64,000 bases of DNA from Channallabes apus (taxonomy: Eukaryota > Chordata > Actinopteri > Siluriformes > Clariidae), in contig CM060124.1 in assembly GCA_030522415.1 (NCBI GenBank), positions 26,886,954-26,950,953 on the forward strand. The letters are read 5' to 3'. Shown piece by piece: positions 43,100 to 54,604 of the stretch (within the stretch, counting starts at the first letter, position 1; each line of letters begins with the position of its first letter). The position numbers and the translations under genes are program-made. The notes beneath the pieces were generated by a model. It had not been told where the DNA came from. It did not search any database and saw only the letters and a program-made list of their open reading frames with translations.

Positions 43100-44415
43100 A
43101 TTCAATTCAATTTTATTCATATAGCGCTTTTAACAACGGTCATTGTCTCAAAGCAGCTTCACAAAAATGAAAGAAAATTTACAAAAAATAAAAAAAAATG
43201 TTTTAGAAAAGAAAATAATTGGAAGTAAAAAAAGAGAAAAATGTGTCTAGATAATAATGAGATGAATGAATGATGAATGAAATGTCTCTGATGAGCAAGC
43301 CAAGAGTGACAGTGATGGTGGCAAGGAAAAACTCCCTGAGATGTCATTAGGAAGAAACCTTGAGAGGAACCAGACTCAACAGGGAACCCATCCTCATCTG
43401 GGTGATAACAGATAGAAATAATATAACATCATGTGTGTTGTGCAGGTGAAAGTTCAATATGGCAGAAATTATTTAAATTGACATGAAGACCAGTTCAGCA
43501 TAGGGACGAGTCAGTAGGTGCAGAGGGCAGATGAGGTCTGGATCACTGGAAGCACAGGAGCAGCATGTGTAGCTCCAACCATCATAAAGCTGAATCCAGC
43601 TGGAGCTGGTCCTTCTCTGGATGCCTCAGGAACCTCGCAGGGTCGGCCTTTGTCTACTGAAGCTGGCATAATCTCCCGATGCCTCAGCATGGGTAGAAGG
43701 ATACAGAACAGATGGGGAGAATTAGCGTAGTTGCCAGAGTATGAGATTATGGGATGAGTTACTGTATGTGAATGCCAGATTAAAAAGATACTACTACTTT
43801 TCAACTGGGAAACCGTGTCTGCTCCCCGAACACTGTCTGGAAGGCTATTCCAAAGCTTTGGAGCTAAATATGAAAAGGCCCTACCCCCTTTTGTAGATTT
43901 TGAAATTCTGGGAACTACCAGAAGTCCGGAGTTTTGTGATCTTAAAGCACGTGGTGGATTGTAGCGCATCAGAAGACTGGTTAGGTATGTGGGAGCTAAA
44001 CCATTTAAGGCCTTGTATGTAAGTAATACTATTTTGTAGTTTATTCTAAACTGAACAGGTAGCCAGTGCAGGGATGATAATATTGGGGTTATATGATCAT
44101 ATTTTCTGGATCTAGTGAGAACCCTGGCAGCTGCATTTTGGACTAACTGAAGCTTGTTTATTGAGGATGCAGGACAACCACCTAGTAATGCATTACAATA
44201 GTCCAGTCTGGAGGTCATGAATGCATGAACTAGCTTTTCTGCATCAGATACGGATAAGATGCTCCTAAGTTTAGCAATATTTCTAAGATGGAAAAAGGTT
44301 TTTTTGTGATATTTGAAATGTGATTTTCAAAAGACAAGTTACTGTCTAAAATTGCACCCAGGTTTTTTACTGCTGAGCTGGTAGTAACAGTACATCCTTC
44401 TAAGCGCAGGCTGAA
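43100..44415 (-). mobile_element. L2-like LINE 3' fragment
   Basis: Minus-strand element with its 3' end at 43100-43165: AAGCTGCTTTGAGACAATGA, GTTGTTAAAAGCGCTATATG and AATAAAATTGAATTGAATT. The 5' end is truncated at about 44415. Between are reverse-transcriptase C-terminal coding sequence and an untranslated part. It lies in the Tc1 element; no clear target duplication was found. Confidence 0.85.
43540..44393 (-). pseudogene. Reverse transcriptase C-terminal remnant (L2-like)
   Basis: The open part starts at 44218 with MTSRLDYCNALLGGCPASSI, then LQLVQNAAARVLTRSRKYDH, ILSSLHWLPVQFRINYK, KALNGLAPTYL and RAFSYLAPKLWNSLPDSVRG. These are the conserved C-terminal blocks of L2/CR1-like LINE proteins of fish. 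Upstream in shifted frames NLGAILDSNLSFENHISNIT (to about 44355) continues the same domain. The catalytic palm (FADD-type motif) and endonuclease are absent because of 5' truncation. The protein after residue 140 is read from 3' non-coding sequence. Confidence 0.85.
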
Positions 44416-44933
44416 TTGTCAAAGCTGTTGCTGGTTTTTGGATTATGGGCAATGAAGGAGTGGCTTCATGAGAAGCATTTTCAAGGTTGTGGAGTGGTCA
44501 AGCCAATCTCCAGATCTCAACCCCATAGAAAATCTTTGGTGGGAGATGAAAGTCTGTGTTGCTCAGCGACAGCCCCAAAACATCAAAGCTCTAGTGGAGA
44601 TCTGCATGGAAGAATGTTACCCAAATACCAGCAACAGTGTGTGAAAACCTTGTAAAGACATACAGAAAATGTTTGACCTCCATCACTGCCAACAAAGGGT
44701 AGATAAAGTATTGAGATGAAATTTTGTTATTGAACAAATACTTATTTTCCACCATAATTTGCAAATAAATTCTTTAAAAATCCTACAATGTGATTTTCTG
44801 GATTTCTCTCATAGTTGAGGTATACCTACAATGAAAATTACAGGCCTCTCTCATCTTTTTAAGTGGGAGAACTTGCACAATTGGCGGCTGACTAAATACT
44901 TTTCTGCCCCACTGTATTTTTCAGGCGGCACTG

Positions 44934-45238
44934 CGGTGTAATGGTTAGCACTGTCGCCTTGCATCTCCAGAGTCCAGGTTAAACTTCTGGCCAGGGTCAA
45001 TTCCCATCTCTATGTGCATGAGGTTTGTATATTCTCCCCATGCTTGGTGTGTTTCCTCCCACAATCCAAAAACATGCATGTTAGGCTAATTCGCGTTCCG
45101 AAATTGCGTGAATAAGTGTGTGTGCCCTGCGATAGATTGTCACCCTGTCCAGGGTCTACCCCGCCCTAAGTCTCCTGGGATTGGCTTCAGGTCCCCTCTG
45201 ACCCTGAATACAAGATAAAGCATTATACAGTGAGTGAG
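44934..45238 (+). mobile_element. DANA/Mermaid-like SINE, diverged
   Basis: GGCGGCACTGCGGTGTAATG, GTTAGCACTGTCGCCTTGCA, TCTCCCCATGCTTGGTG and ACCCTGTCCAGGGTCTACC are readable. The tail ends ATACAGTGAGTGAGG. It starts 17 bp after the Tc1 right end. Confidence 0.92.
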
Positions 45239-45664
45239 GATCTTTTTTTCGCCAGGTTAGTCGACCAAACATCTGAATAGTCGCGTAATTAGTCTCATGC
45301 AAATTTCAGTGCATTGTTCTGCATATTAAATCACTCATTTTAAAGTTATAAAAAGCTCAAAGAACTTTGTGCAGGACTGAGCTGAATCCTTAAACACACT
45401 TTTAATTATACTCTTACCAAACACACACATTTTGACCTCAGATAGTCTTACCCCACAGCAAGTGCTTTAACCTTTTCGTTTTGCCACCATGTGAATTGTT
45501 TCTGTTTTTTGTTTTTTTTAATTCCCATCATGCCCCAAGGTGACAGACACACGACACACTCTGAGCTACAATTAAAACTCAAATGTGTTTACAAAACCCT
45601 GTTCTTCTGTGAACAATCGATATTTCTTGGCATGTGGAGGAGCCATGAGGCAAAGCATGGCAAT

Positions 45665-45737
<73 letters not shown>

Positions 45738-46194
45738 AGGTACGTACAGAAGCCTCCAGCCAATCAGAGTGCCAGAGGTGAAACTATTCATTTTTCTTTG
45801 TTCTCGTTGGTTATTTTTCCATGCCAGCTGGTGTAACATGTGTGACATGTTCTACCCCGCAGTTTAAATGATTAAACACGTAAAGTGATGGCCAGAATCT
45901 CAGCGGGACGAATTAGTGCTCACATCAAAGTGGAAATTAGATCAAGCAGAGTTCTTCCTCTGGTTCTCCCTGAGGAAAGGAGCTTCGCCCCCGTAACGTT
46001 ACAACACAATGTTGAGGTTTTTATAACTCTCTTCTTTTAACTGCAGCCCTCCCGGTTCCCCGCGGAATGCTCCAAGCTGCATACGTGATCATAGTTCTAG
46101 TTTATGGAGGATATGTGCTGCTGAGAGCTGTTTAAACTGCTGACAGCTATTTTACACATGACTGGAACAGAAAAATTTAGGAATTCAGCAGGTC
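45239..46194. other. Unique sequence with (CA)n at 45668-45735
   Basis: The CA tract has about 33 units. 45250-45295 has GTCGACCAAACATCTGAATAGTCG-like words that may be an end of a DNA element. No gene was seen. Confidence 0.5.
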
Positions 46195-46582
46195 ATGTTT
46201 AAACTCCCCAAAACCCACCTGAACTAATCAAAACCCCCAGAACCTCTTACAACCTTCCCAAGCCACTCACTTCCCTCCCCCACCTCCATAACTCCTTACA
46301 ACCTCTTAGAACTCCTCAGAACCCCTAACAATTTTAAAGGTTCCATCACAACCGTTTAGAACTCATTACAACCTCCCACGACTCCCGCATAACTACTGAC
46401 AACCCACCAGAACCGTTCACAACCTGATATAACCCATCACATTCCCCAGAACCCGTTATACAGTAATTTCCCAAAAACCTCCAGAACTCGAGATTTCCTC
46501 CAAGAACCCATTCCAGAACATCTCTCAACTCCTCACAACCATCCAAAACCACGCAGAATCCCCCAGAACCCCTCACAACACA
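46195..46582. repeat. Degenerate CCAGAACC/CTCACAACC minisatellite, copy 2
   Basis: Same word set as 40765-41215: CCCAGAACCTC, CTTACAACC, CCTCACAAC, AACTCATTACAACC. Confidence 0.65.
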
Positions 46583-46689
46583 TAAGCAAGAAAAATATCC
46601 TTACCATCACAATTTCGTCGGTAATAATAATAGCTGAACAAATATTTAAAGCAGAATAAATGTCCCAAAAAAAGGAGTGGTTGATATCT

Positions 46690-47105
46690 AGCCTCTGAGT
46701 GGTGCAGTGGTAAAACGCTCGCCCTATCATCCGGAGATCGCTGGTTCGAACCCGGGGTGATGCTGTTTTCCTCTCACAGGAAGGCATAGAGCTGATTTGC
46801 CGAGCTCTCTCAGGGGGGAGGGATGAGAGGTACTTGTGCTCCCACATTAATCACGGCTCTACAGCCAATCAGGGGCGTCTGTGAGCTCGTGCATGCGGAA
46901 GGAGCGGCTAGCGCTTTCCTCCGAGTGTGTTACTCCGCCCCTAATGGTGCGTGAACAAGCAGTTCGAAAAGATGCGGTCGGTGACGTCACGCTGTTCGGA
47001 GGAAACACGTGATAGTCTTTGCCCTCCCGACTGAATGGTAGTGGTAGCTTTAATGTGGGAGCCCCCTAGTGACGGGGAGGAATTGTCTATGACTAAATTA
47101 GGGAG
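46690..47105 (+). mobile_element. tRNA-headed SINE of about 430 bp, copy 2
   Basis: It starts CCTCTGAGTGGTGCAGTGGT, with GAGATCGCTGGTTCGAACCC as the B-box region. The long body matches 23283-23720 read inverted (CACGGCTCTACAGCCAATCA, GGAGCGGCTAGCGCTTTCCT, GACGTCACGCTGTTCGGAGG, TAATGTGGGAGCCCCCTAGT). It ends GACGGGGAGGAATTGTCTAT followed by an AAATTAGGGAGGAAAA-like end. Confidence 0.78.
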
Positions 47106-47982
47106 GAAAAGGTAGTTGATAGCTTATAAACTATAATATAATGCAAGACAGCAAACTAACCTAGCGAGCTGGCACATTTTTACACGTTTTATAACTCTAG
47201 CTAATATACTAGCTAGTGATGTTAAAAAAAAATCAAGCTATGTGGCTAGCTAAGACTAGCAGCTAGCTGCTGTAAAACATTGAAGGTAAGCTAGCATCCA
47301 AGAGTTTACCTCAATGACTGGTTTGATTTTAGACAGCAGCACAGATGAACAAACCTCCACTTTAAGCTTTCAGCCTAATTTTTTTCTTGTCAAACATTTG
47401 AAGTGAACATTGAAGCAGTTAGCTGTCAGGAGGAGGATGTGCTTATTTGATTGTTACTCTGTGGCTAGTTAAGGTTTTTCGCTAGCATGAACACAACTCT
47501 GTGATGTATTAAGTGACATTTACATGTTCCTTAAATTTAGTTCATTTCTATGAAAAATTCGGTATAATTCCCAAATGTTTCAAACATAACATAGTAAATC
47601 TGTATCGCAATACACTGAGGCAGGATAAACGATGCCCCGCAGAGGTGCGCTTATTTATTTTCACACATATTTTTTCTTTTCTTTTTCTCCAGTTGTGTGA
47701 TCGATTGCTCTAGTCTGATGAACTAGCAGATCTCCTGCACTAGAAGGTGAATCTCGGGGTTATCATGATTCCAGATGAGTGATGTGACATCACTTCCTGT
47801 CTGATTTATTAAAAGTCCGTGCGAGCAGGCAGATTCACATTGAGATGAAAAATAATTCCAGCTCTCTGTCTCAGGAAGTGACCCGAATACGATGGCACTT
47901 CAGTTGGAATTGTGACGAGCGTCCGGGTCAGGAGCGAACACACTGATTATTATTCAGGTAGAGATGTTTCATCTCACACCGG
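47106..47982. other. Unique sequence, rich in GCTAGC words, no gene seen
   Basis: 47150-47310 repeats CTAGCTA/GCTAGC words without a clear period. The rest is unique. Confidence 0.45.
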
Positions 47983-48065
47983 CACACACACACACACACA
48001 CACACACACATGACATCCTGAGAAAATGATCATCTTGGACTGGGGAGATTTTCGCCTATTATTAT

Positions 48066-48138
<73 letters not shown>
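47983..48138. repeat. (CA)n and (TG)n microsatellite pair
   Basis: (CA)n at 47986-48009 and about 34 TG units at 48070-48137, separated by 60 unique bases; together they could pair as a stem. Confidence 0.95.
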
Positions 48139-48139
<1 letters not shown>

Positions 48140-48390
48140 ATGTGTGTTGCAGAGACAGACAGACATTATCAGGAATGAGAATTCTGTGCTCATGCATAAA
48201 GGACTCATTTCACATGCGCAGTGTGTGGTGTGTTTGGAAAGAGTGTCTCGTCCATTGTTATGCTTTTCGTTTTCCATTTACGAGCTCAGCAGGGACGCAA
48301 AACTGAATATTACACGATTTTTATTCCGAACGTTTTTATCTGCCGACGATAAAGTTGCGGCGTGTGAAGGGGGAAAAGCAGACAAGCACA

Positions 48391-48539
48391 CTGGAGAGAG
48401 AGGGAGAGAGAGAGAGGGAGGGAGAGAGAGGGAGAGAGAGAGGGAGAGAGAGAGAAGGAGAGAGGGAGAGAGGGAGAGAGAGAGAGAGAAGGAGAGAGAG
48501 AGAGAGGGAGAGAGAGGGAGAGAGAGAGAGAGGGAGAGA
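48391..48539. repeat. (GA)n / GGGAGAGA tract, about 150 bp
   Basis: Nearly pure purine tract of GAGAGA and GGGAGA units. Frames through it (Arg/Glu- or Ser/Leu-rich) are not genes. Confidence 0.95.
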
Positions 48540-49250
48540 TACATAATTAATATCCGACTACAGTTAATACATAATAATTATCTCATTGCTGTTGAAGTGT
48601 GAATTCTGCTCGGTCAGGCAAAACAGCATTTCTGACAGTAGTGTAGAATAATACACTTGTTCGAACACGATAGCGTTTCTATAGTGACAACTTGTTCAGA
48701 ATTAGCATCGATATAAGGAGTCTCCAGTGTTAACGTTTAGGAATCAGTTTTCTGAGACGTTTATAACTGAAAGGTTTACACTTTACATTTCCTGTCATTT
48801 TTTTGTCTTTATAAATTCAAAGAAGAAAAAAAAAACAAGTTAAATGTAATTTACGAATAAAAAATGCAACTCGTGGCAAATTGCTGTAATATAAAAGTAA
48901 TAAAACACACAGGGTGCAACTTTTTTAAAATTATTTTGCTATAAGTACCACACAAAGTGGTTTGTTTCTTCCAAAATAAAAAATCAAACAAAATTATTTT
49001 GAAAAATGAAATCAGTTCAAAAGTTTATACCCCCTGTAAGTGCCATATCGTACTTGTTATGAATTTGTTGTTGTGTTTATTTCATTTATTCTACCTTGTT
49101 CTATTCATTAGTAAAGCATTAAGCATTAAGTTTGTTACATAAGCCATAAGCTTTATATTTCTAAGTTATTCATCCATTTTGACACTCGTAAGTTGGTCTG
49201 TGATGTCATTCTACTATTATATGCATTTGTGTGACTGTCATATGTTAGAG
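48540..49250. other. AT-rich unique sequence
   Basis: Nothing coding or repetitive recognised. Confidence 0.5.
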
Positions 49251-49660
49251 AGTTCAGTATAGATGTGGAAGGCTACGGAAACACAAGCCTTTGACCGTCA
49301 GCTAATGAGAGCTCCCGGTAAGCTAAGAATGTAAGATACAGCAACTAGGTTGTTGTAACCATAAGCTCGTAAGCTGGGAATGTGAGATACAGCAACTAGG
49401 TTGTTGTAACCGTAAGCTCCCGTAAGTGGATATATACAGCAAGAGTGTTGTTATATACGTAAGCTAAGACTGTAATTTACAAGATACAGCGAACAGGTTG
49501 TTGTAAAAGTCAGAGATTTGCAAGATGCAGCAACTGGTGTCTGTAATCACAGTGGATTTACTCAAGACGACTGTATGAAGTGTTGATTCTTTGATGCTGA
49601 CAAAATAAACTACAGTACAAGAGACAAAGAGATCGGACTTCTGTCGTGTGAGTGAAATTT
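49251..49660 (+). mobile_element. LTR-like block containing a ~51-bp tandem repeat
   Basis: Units built on AGATACAGCAACTAGGTTGT and TGTAACC.TAAGCTC recur at about 49334, 49385, 49431 (decayed), 49482 and 49523. Downstream are AAATAAACTACAGTAC (a poly(A)-signal-like AATAAA at about 49603) and GATCGGACTTCTGTCGTGTG. This order resembles the U3-repeat, R and U5 of a solo retrotransposon LTR, but no paired ends or target duplication were confirmed. Confidence 0.4.
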
Positions 49661-50059
49661 TAAACCAAAGCTACGCGTCAAAACTGGTGAAATAATATGA
49701 CCGCATCTACACCCCCCTTTTGCATATGATACAAATATCCTCTTAATTGGCCGATTTATTGTTCAAATCAAGCTGATTCATTCTTCATGAATGTATTATA
49801 CTGTCAGCCCCAATCATTTCTTTCAGATTGCTGTTTTTATTTCCACTCACGTTTTATTTATAAATAAGTAAAATCCTTTCATTTGTAGATTCTGAAATTC
49901 TGTTTGCATATTTTATTACTTGTCTGGGGGCACAAACTTTTGCACTGGATCTGCCTTAATTAAATTGGTTAATTGGTTTGAAGCGTACACAGAAAATTAA
50001 CACACAGACAAAACACACACGCACACACACGATTCACTCTCCAGACAATCAAACTTCTC
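49661..50059. other. Unique sequence, no gene seen
   Basis: AT-rich; short CA words near 50000-50030. Confidence 0.5.
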
Positions 50060-50069
50060 TGGGAGCACG

Positions 50070-50133
<64 letters not shown>

Positions 50134-50211
50134 ATTTTGTTACTTTAAAAATAACATAACTTCATAATGAATAAATTTCACACTCATTAGTGTGAAGATT
50201 TCTGAGATTAT

Positions 50212-50275
<64 letters not shown>

Positions 50276-50410
50276 CTCATTAAGAGCCACTTTAGTAATC
50301 AGTGAGAGGATACACATAGACACACACTCAAACAAACACACACACACATACATGGAGAACAGAAATGATCAATTTTGTAACAAAATTATTTCTGTGTGTG
50401 TGTGTGTGTG
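50060..50410. repeat. Three (CA)n/(TG)n tracts in close order
   Basis: (CA)n at 50072-50128 and 50216-50273, and (TG)n at 50393-50411; 80-120 bp of unique AT-rich sequence lie between. Confidence 0.95.
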
Positions 50411-51090
50411 TTGTACCTTATTCAGCCTGCAGCTGCTGATATTTAATTCACACACATAAATAATAGTACAAACAGAAATGAAGATTTGTGATGAATAATT
50501 CTGTGTGTAAAAGAATAATAACTCAGCACAGACTCTAAATATGACTCGGTTCCGTTTAGGTTCTGCGCATCAGAACAGCACCACACGTTCATCAACAATC
50601 ACTCGAGCTCCTCCAGCGTCTCGAGGTGCCAGAGAACATTGTTGGAATATTGTGAGAAGGTTCTCAAAGGAACGCTTAAGCAACGTTCTTCAGTAACGTT
50701 AAACCTCCGTTGGTAGAACACTGCGGTTTGGGATCATATTAGACCATTCTTAATAAATGAAGACAAAAAAAACACATTAACATGCATAAAGAAGGAGCCA
50801 CATACCTGTACAAACACACACACACACACACAAGGTGTTAACATGCACATGTTCGAGTATTGTTCTTGCACATATATTTTTTTATTTGCACGTTTCCTTT
50901 ATTTACATGCTTTCTGATTTTGCATCTAGTTTTTTCTTTATATAGTGTATATATTTTTTGCATCTGTTTTCTGTATTTCTCAATGATTTCTGTACTTGTA
51001 AACAGGTGTTTTTCTGTTTTCCAGGTTTTGCATGTATTTTTGGATTTTGCATGTTTTCTGATTTTTGTTGTTGTTGTTGTTCAGTAATTA
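50411..51090. other. Unique sequence; T-rich loose repeat at its end
   Basis: (CA)n at 50816-50832. 50860-51080 repeats TTTGCATG/TTTTCTG words (for example TTTTGCATGTATTTTTGGA), a possible decayed tandem repeat. No gene was seen. Confidence 0.4.
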
Positions 51091-51164
51091 CTGAATGCCT
51101 GGTGAGAAGTTTTGTGAATGCTTCAGTAATTTTTGATTTTTTTGTCAGATGTTACTATGGTATA

Positions 51165-51945
51165 CTGAAGGTTAATTACAAGCGTTTCATAAGTATCAAA
51201 GGCTTTTATTGACAATTACATCAAGTTTATGCAAACAGTCAATATTTACAGTGCTTCTTTTTAAAGACCTCTGCAATTCGGCTTGCTGTCAATCAACGTC
51301 TGGGCCACATCCTGACTGATGGCCAGTGGTGTCAAAAGTATTCACGTTCATTACTTGAGTAGAAGTATAGACACTAGGGTTCAAAAATACTTGAAGTATC
51401 AACCCAAGCTTTTTACTTAAGTAAAAGTTTAAAAGTACTGGTTTCAAAACTACTTCAAGTATAAAAGTAAAAGTACCGTGAGGGGGAAAAAAGCATTAAG
51501 GTCTCGCTTTCTGATCATGCGACGTGTTAGGGGGGGGGGGGGCGGGGGGGGGGGGGGTTCTGGTTGCACGTTCTGATCATAAAAGTAGAGTAACGAGGCT
51601 ATTTTTAAAAAGTAAGGAGTAGAAAGTAAAAAGTCGGCTGAAAAATAATTACTCTATAGATACCCAAAATTTCTACTTAAGTAAGGTAAGGACGTATTTG
51701 TACTTCGTTACTTGACACCTCTGCTGATGGCAGCCTATTCCTGCATAATCAATGCTTGGAGTTTTCAATGGGATTAAAGTCTGGAGAGTTTGCTGGCCAT
51801 GGATCCAAAATTCCGATGATTTGTTCTCTGAGCCACTTACAGTAGTTATTACGTTTGCCTCATGGCGAGGAGATCCATCATACTGGAAAAGGCATTGCTT
51901 TTCACCAAACTGTTCTTGTATAAGGTTTTGTATAAGGTTCTTCAC
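51165..51945 (-). mobile_element. Tc1-like fragment, family A (antisense), split by a hAT MITE
   Basis: TTAATTACAAGCGTTTCATA, AAAGGCTTTTATTGACAATT and CTCTGCAATTCGGC belong to the terminal region. Antisense transposase words follow: TCAATCAACGTCTGGGCCAC, CATAATCAATGCTTGGAGTT, TTTGCTGGCCATGGATCC, GGAAAAGGCATTGCTTTTCA. The outermost end and the other half of the element are missing. The insertion at 51324-51723 splits it; removing it with one CTGATGGC rejoins the words. Confidence 0.8.
51324..51723. mobile_element. hAT-type MITE, 400 bp, with perfect 8-bp target duplication
   Basis: The ends CAGTGGTGTCAAAAGTA and TACTTGACACCTCTG are inverted. Subterminal words TACTTGAGTAGAAGTA and CTACTTAAGTAAG match the style of the element at 30443. 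CTGATGGC flanks it exactly at 51316-51323 and 51724-51731. Inside is a G13-C-G14 run (51530-51557). Confidence 0.92.
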
Positions 51946-53532
51946 TACTGGAAAAATAAAAAAAAGTGTACTTTCATATACTGAAGAACGAAGGGTTCTT
52001 CAAGCATTCTTTAAACAGCTAAGGGTTCTTCAATATATAAGTTAAATAAGAACAAAAATACACCAACACCGTCACATGCATCCTGTAGGTAGTTAAAAGT
52101 TATCGGTTATTTGAACTAAAATGACTTCCTAATGGTCCTTTTCATATTATTCTCTTTTAAATGTGCAATTAAAGGTTTTTTTTAGACAATTGGTCTTGGC
52201 ACTAAAATATAATTGAAATATCATTCTTTAGGTAGTTCAGGATTTCTTGTTCTTGGATGGCTAGCTCTGCAAGTACTTTAGCCAGTTAAAAGTTAATGGC
52301 TCTTTTCTGGTAGTTTATTTGTTGGATAATGCTTTCACCCATTTTGCCAAGATACTGACAGCGGAACCGACATTGTACATTTGTTTTGGTGCAAAATTAA
52401 TGCACTGCATGCAAATAATCATGATGTGTGCAGATCCCCAGTGTTCAGCAGACACAAATTAAATAAACATACCCGTCTTAGCTCATTAACTTGAGCTCTA
52501 AATCTTAGCTAGGTCTTTCTTATAATAAAATCGGGTTCTTCTGCTATTGGTTTTTCCGGAAAAAAATTGTTATATATACAAAAAAAAGGAGTTCTACATT
52601 GGTCCTTCAAGATTGTTTTTTTTTTTTTTTTTTATGTAAGAGAAAACCAGGTCTTGTTTGTATACTTGCTTATATACGGTACATAATGTGTTCTTGGCAC
52701 TAAGAAAAATAGTTCTACATGGGGAAAGTGAAGCGTTTTTCATTTTATATAAATAACCACTAAGGCTTCACTGGACACATTGTACAGTACTATGCAAAAG
52801 TCGTGTAGTCGTGAGAAATGTCTTCATACAGTATATGGCTTCTAAACAGTCAGACTTTCTTATATTTTTAATGTAGTCTTGACGAATGTTTCTCCAGGCT
52901 TGCTGAAGGAAATAAATAAGATGTCTCTCATTTTCAGTCCAGTCCCTGTACCTGAGCAGTTTCAGAAACATGTGTTTTGTTTGTTAAGCCACACAGTCAA
53001 GAAAAAAAAAACATATTTAATGCATGAACCAGTGTGTAGATGTAGAACAGGTGTAGATGATGACAGATGATCGGGCTGGTGATTAGTGTACTGGTGATGC
53101 TGAATGCTGAATTGCTGGAACAGACAAGAGGGGAAATGAGGTTGTTGCTTAAACAATATGAAATTTTAAATTGTAACTTTAGGCATTTGCAGCCTGTTGC
53201 AGTAAAACGTTTATTCTCATTTCTTTCATTAAATTTACATATTTTATTTTAATTTAATATGAATAATTAAGTGATGGCTCAAGCCATTTGTACAGTTCTC
53301 TAAGGTTACACTATAGGTTATAAAAACCTAGTTTCATAGTTAAGGGTTATAGAAAAAAGGTCTATGCATGTGTACTTTAAATAATTCCCTACTACTGTAT
53401 GAGATAAAATCGGTTCTTTCAAAATTATTCAAAGTCAAATTTATTAATAAAGAACATTTAACACAACAGTTTAACATCAAGGTACGATCCTAAAAAAGCT
53501 GAAGACATAATAACAGCCTATAAAAACTGACA

Positions 53533-53567
<35 letters not shown>

Positions 53568-54209
53568 ATCCAAATAAAACAATACATGAATTAAAATAAT
53601 AAAAAAGGGAGAGTGTCACCTACTGTAGTACTCAGACTATATTAAAATCTGTTTATTTTTTGTGTAGTTAGTATTTTTCGAAACTAAGAATAAATGGTTC
53701 AGTATATTTTTTTATTTGTGTCTTTTTAATAGTTAGAAATTCTTGTATTTTAATAAAAAAAAAAAGGCTCCTTCGATGTATAGACAGTTGATTTTTTTAT
53801 TTACATTTTTTGCAATTTGAGAAAAGAATTCTTAAAGCATCACCAGAACTGCTTAACGTGTTATTAAAAGGGATGAGAGGTAGTACATGAGATCTTGGCT
53901 GTTAGTTCATTAGTAATTAAGAGACTTCTTTAAAAGAGGGATCTTTAAGCGTTCTTTGAACAGAAATATTCTAAACTCCGAGAAAGATTCTTCAGTCCTG
54001 GGTAATTCAGTAGAGACAAATGGGTACTTTGGTGTTCCTTTCTATTAAGGTTGTACTATTTCTTTAGGTGAGGGTTGTTTAAATAGTTTTTGGCTCTAAA
54101 GCCAAATGGGTTTCACAAATGACTCTTTAGGCAGCTTCAGACACATTTCATTACTATAAAAGGAAAAATCCAACAAGATCTTTTAAAGAGTTAACAGTTA
54201 TTTTTGTTT
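51946..54209. repeat. Long AT-rich region with recurring GGTTCTT words
   Basis: AAGGGTTCTTCAA, GGTTCTTCTGC, TTCTACATGG and related words recur irregularly to about 55010, suggesting a very decayed minisatellite; no period could be fixed. 52780-52990 begins with GTACAGTACTATGCAAAAGT, which resembles the terminus of a fish DNA transposon. (AAT)n is at 53536-53567. A T run is at 52615-52634. 53434-53500 resembles a LINE/SINE 3' end (TCAAATTTATTAATAAAG). No gene was seen. Confidence 0.35.
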
Positions 54210-54420
54210 GTCTTTTAGCTGCTCCCATCAAGGGCTCGCCACAGCAGATCATCAGATCCGTACACAACTTGCCAGAGGTTTTACACCGGATACCCTTCTG
54301 ATGCATGCTTCCAATTTGTTTCAGGGCTTGGGGACCAGCACTGCATCCAAGGGCTGTGAATCGAACCTCGACCTCTTGCATGACATGCAAGAAACCAACT
54401 ACTGAGCAACCAATTCCCTG
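54210..54420 (+). mobile_element. SINE-like interspersed repeat, copy 2
   Basis: TTTTAGCTGCTCCCATCAAG, CGCCACAGCAGATCATCAGA, CCGGATACCCTTCTGATGCA and GGGGACCAGCACTGCATCCA match the family also seen at 36850 and 54605. The 3' part has GAATCGAACCTCGACCTCTT. Confidence 0.75.
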
Positions 54421-54604
54421 AATATTTAATGGTTATTTAATATTCACTATTCACAATTGTTGGCTTCAAGAAATAGTTTTCTTCCTGGGTTCCTTCACTT
54501 TAAAAAAAAAAAAAAAAGTTCCTGCAGATTTTATATGGGGTTCTTTAGAAAACTCTTGAACTATTCTAAAAACCCCAAATGTCTATCTATTGAAAGATGT
54601 TGTT

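Larger units (their letters stand above)
42455..44700 (+). pseudogene. Tc1 transposase pseudogene, split by insertions
   Basis: It starts MAKTKELSKDTRN at 42454, with a frame change near 42490. The frame starting 42518 gives ESAIVKQLGVKKSTVGAIIR and later GTPSKISPHE, the paired helix-turn-helix DNA-binding domain. A deletion after SARRV joins to ILSENLLPSARDEM and removes the first catalytic Asp. After the SINE comes VFQRDNDHKHTARA (second Asp). After the LINE piece comes KEWLHEKHF and, in another frame, [18 protein letters not shown] (third acidic position). Several frameshifts exist. Confidence 0.85.
42121..44916 (+). mobile_element. Tc1-like transposon invaded by a SINE and a LINE fragment
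   Basis: The left terminal region GTATTTAGTCAGTCACCAAT, TGTGCAAGTTCTCCCACTTT, GAGGCCTGTAATTTTCATC, CCTCAACTATGAGAG is mirrored inverted at 44780-44916 (CTCTCATAGTTGAGGTATAC ... GCCCCACTGTA). The transposase gene is in three pieces: 42455-42880, 43058-43099 and 44416-44700. The gaps are the SINE (42889-43057) and the LINE piece (43100-44415). A central coding part was lost earlier. Confidence 0.9.

Noticed and set aside
48072..48602. 176-codon ORF starting in (TG)n and ending in (GA)n
   Set aside because: More than half is poly-Cys/Val and Arg/Glu from microsatellites; no splice or family evidence.
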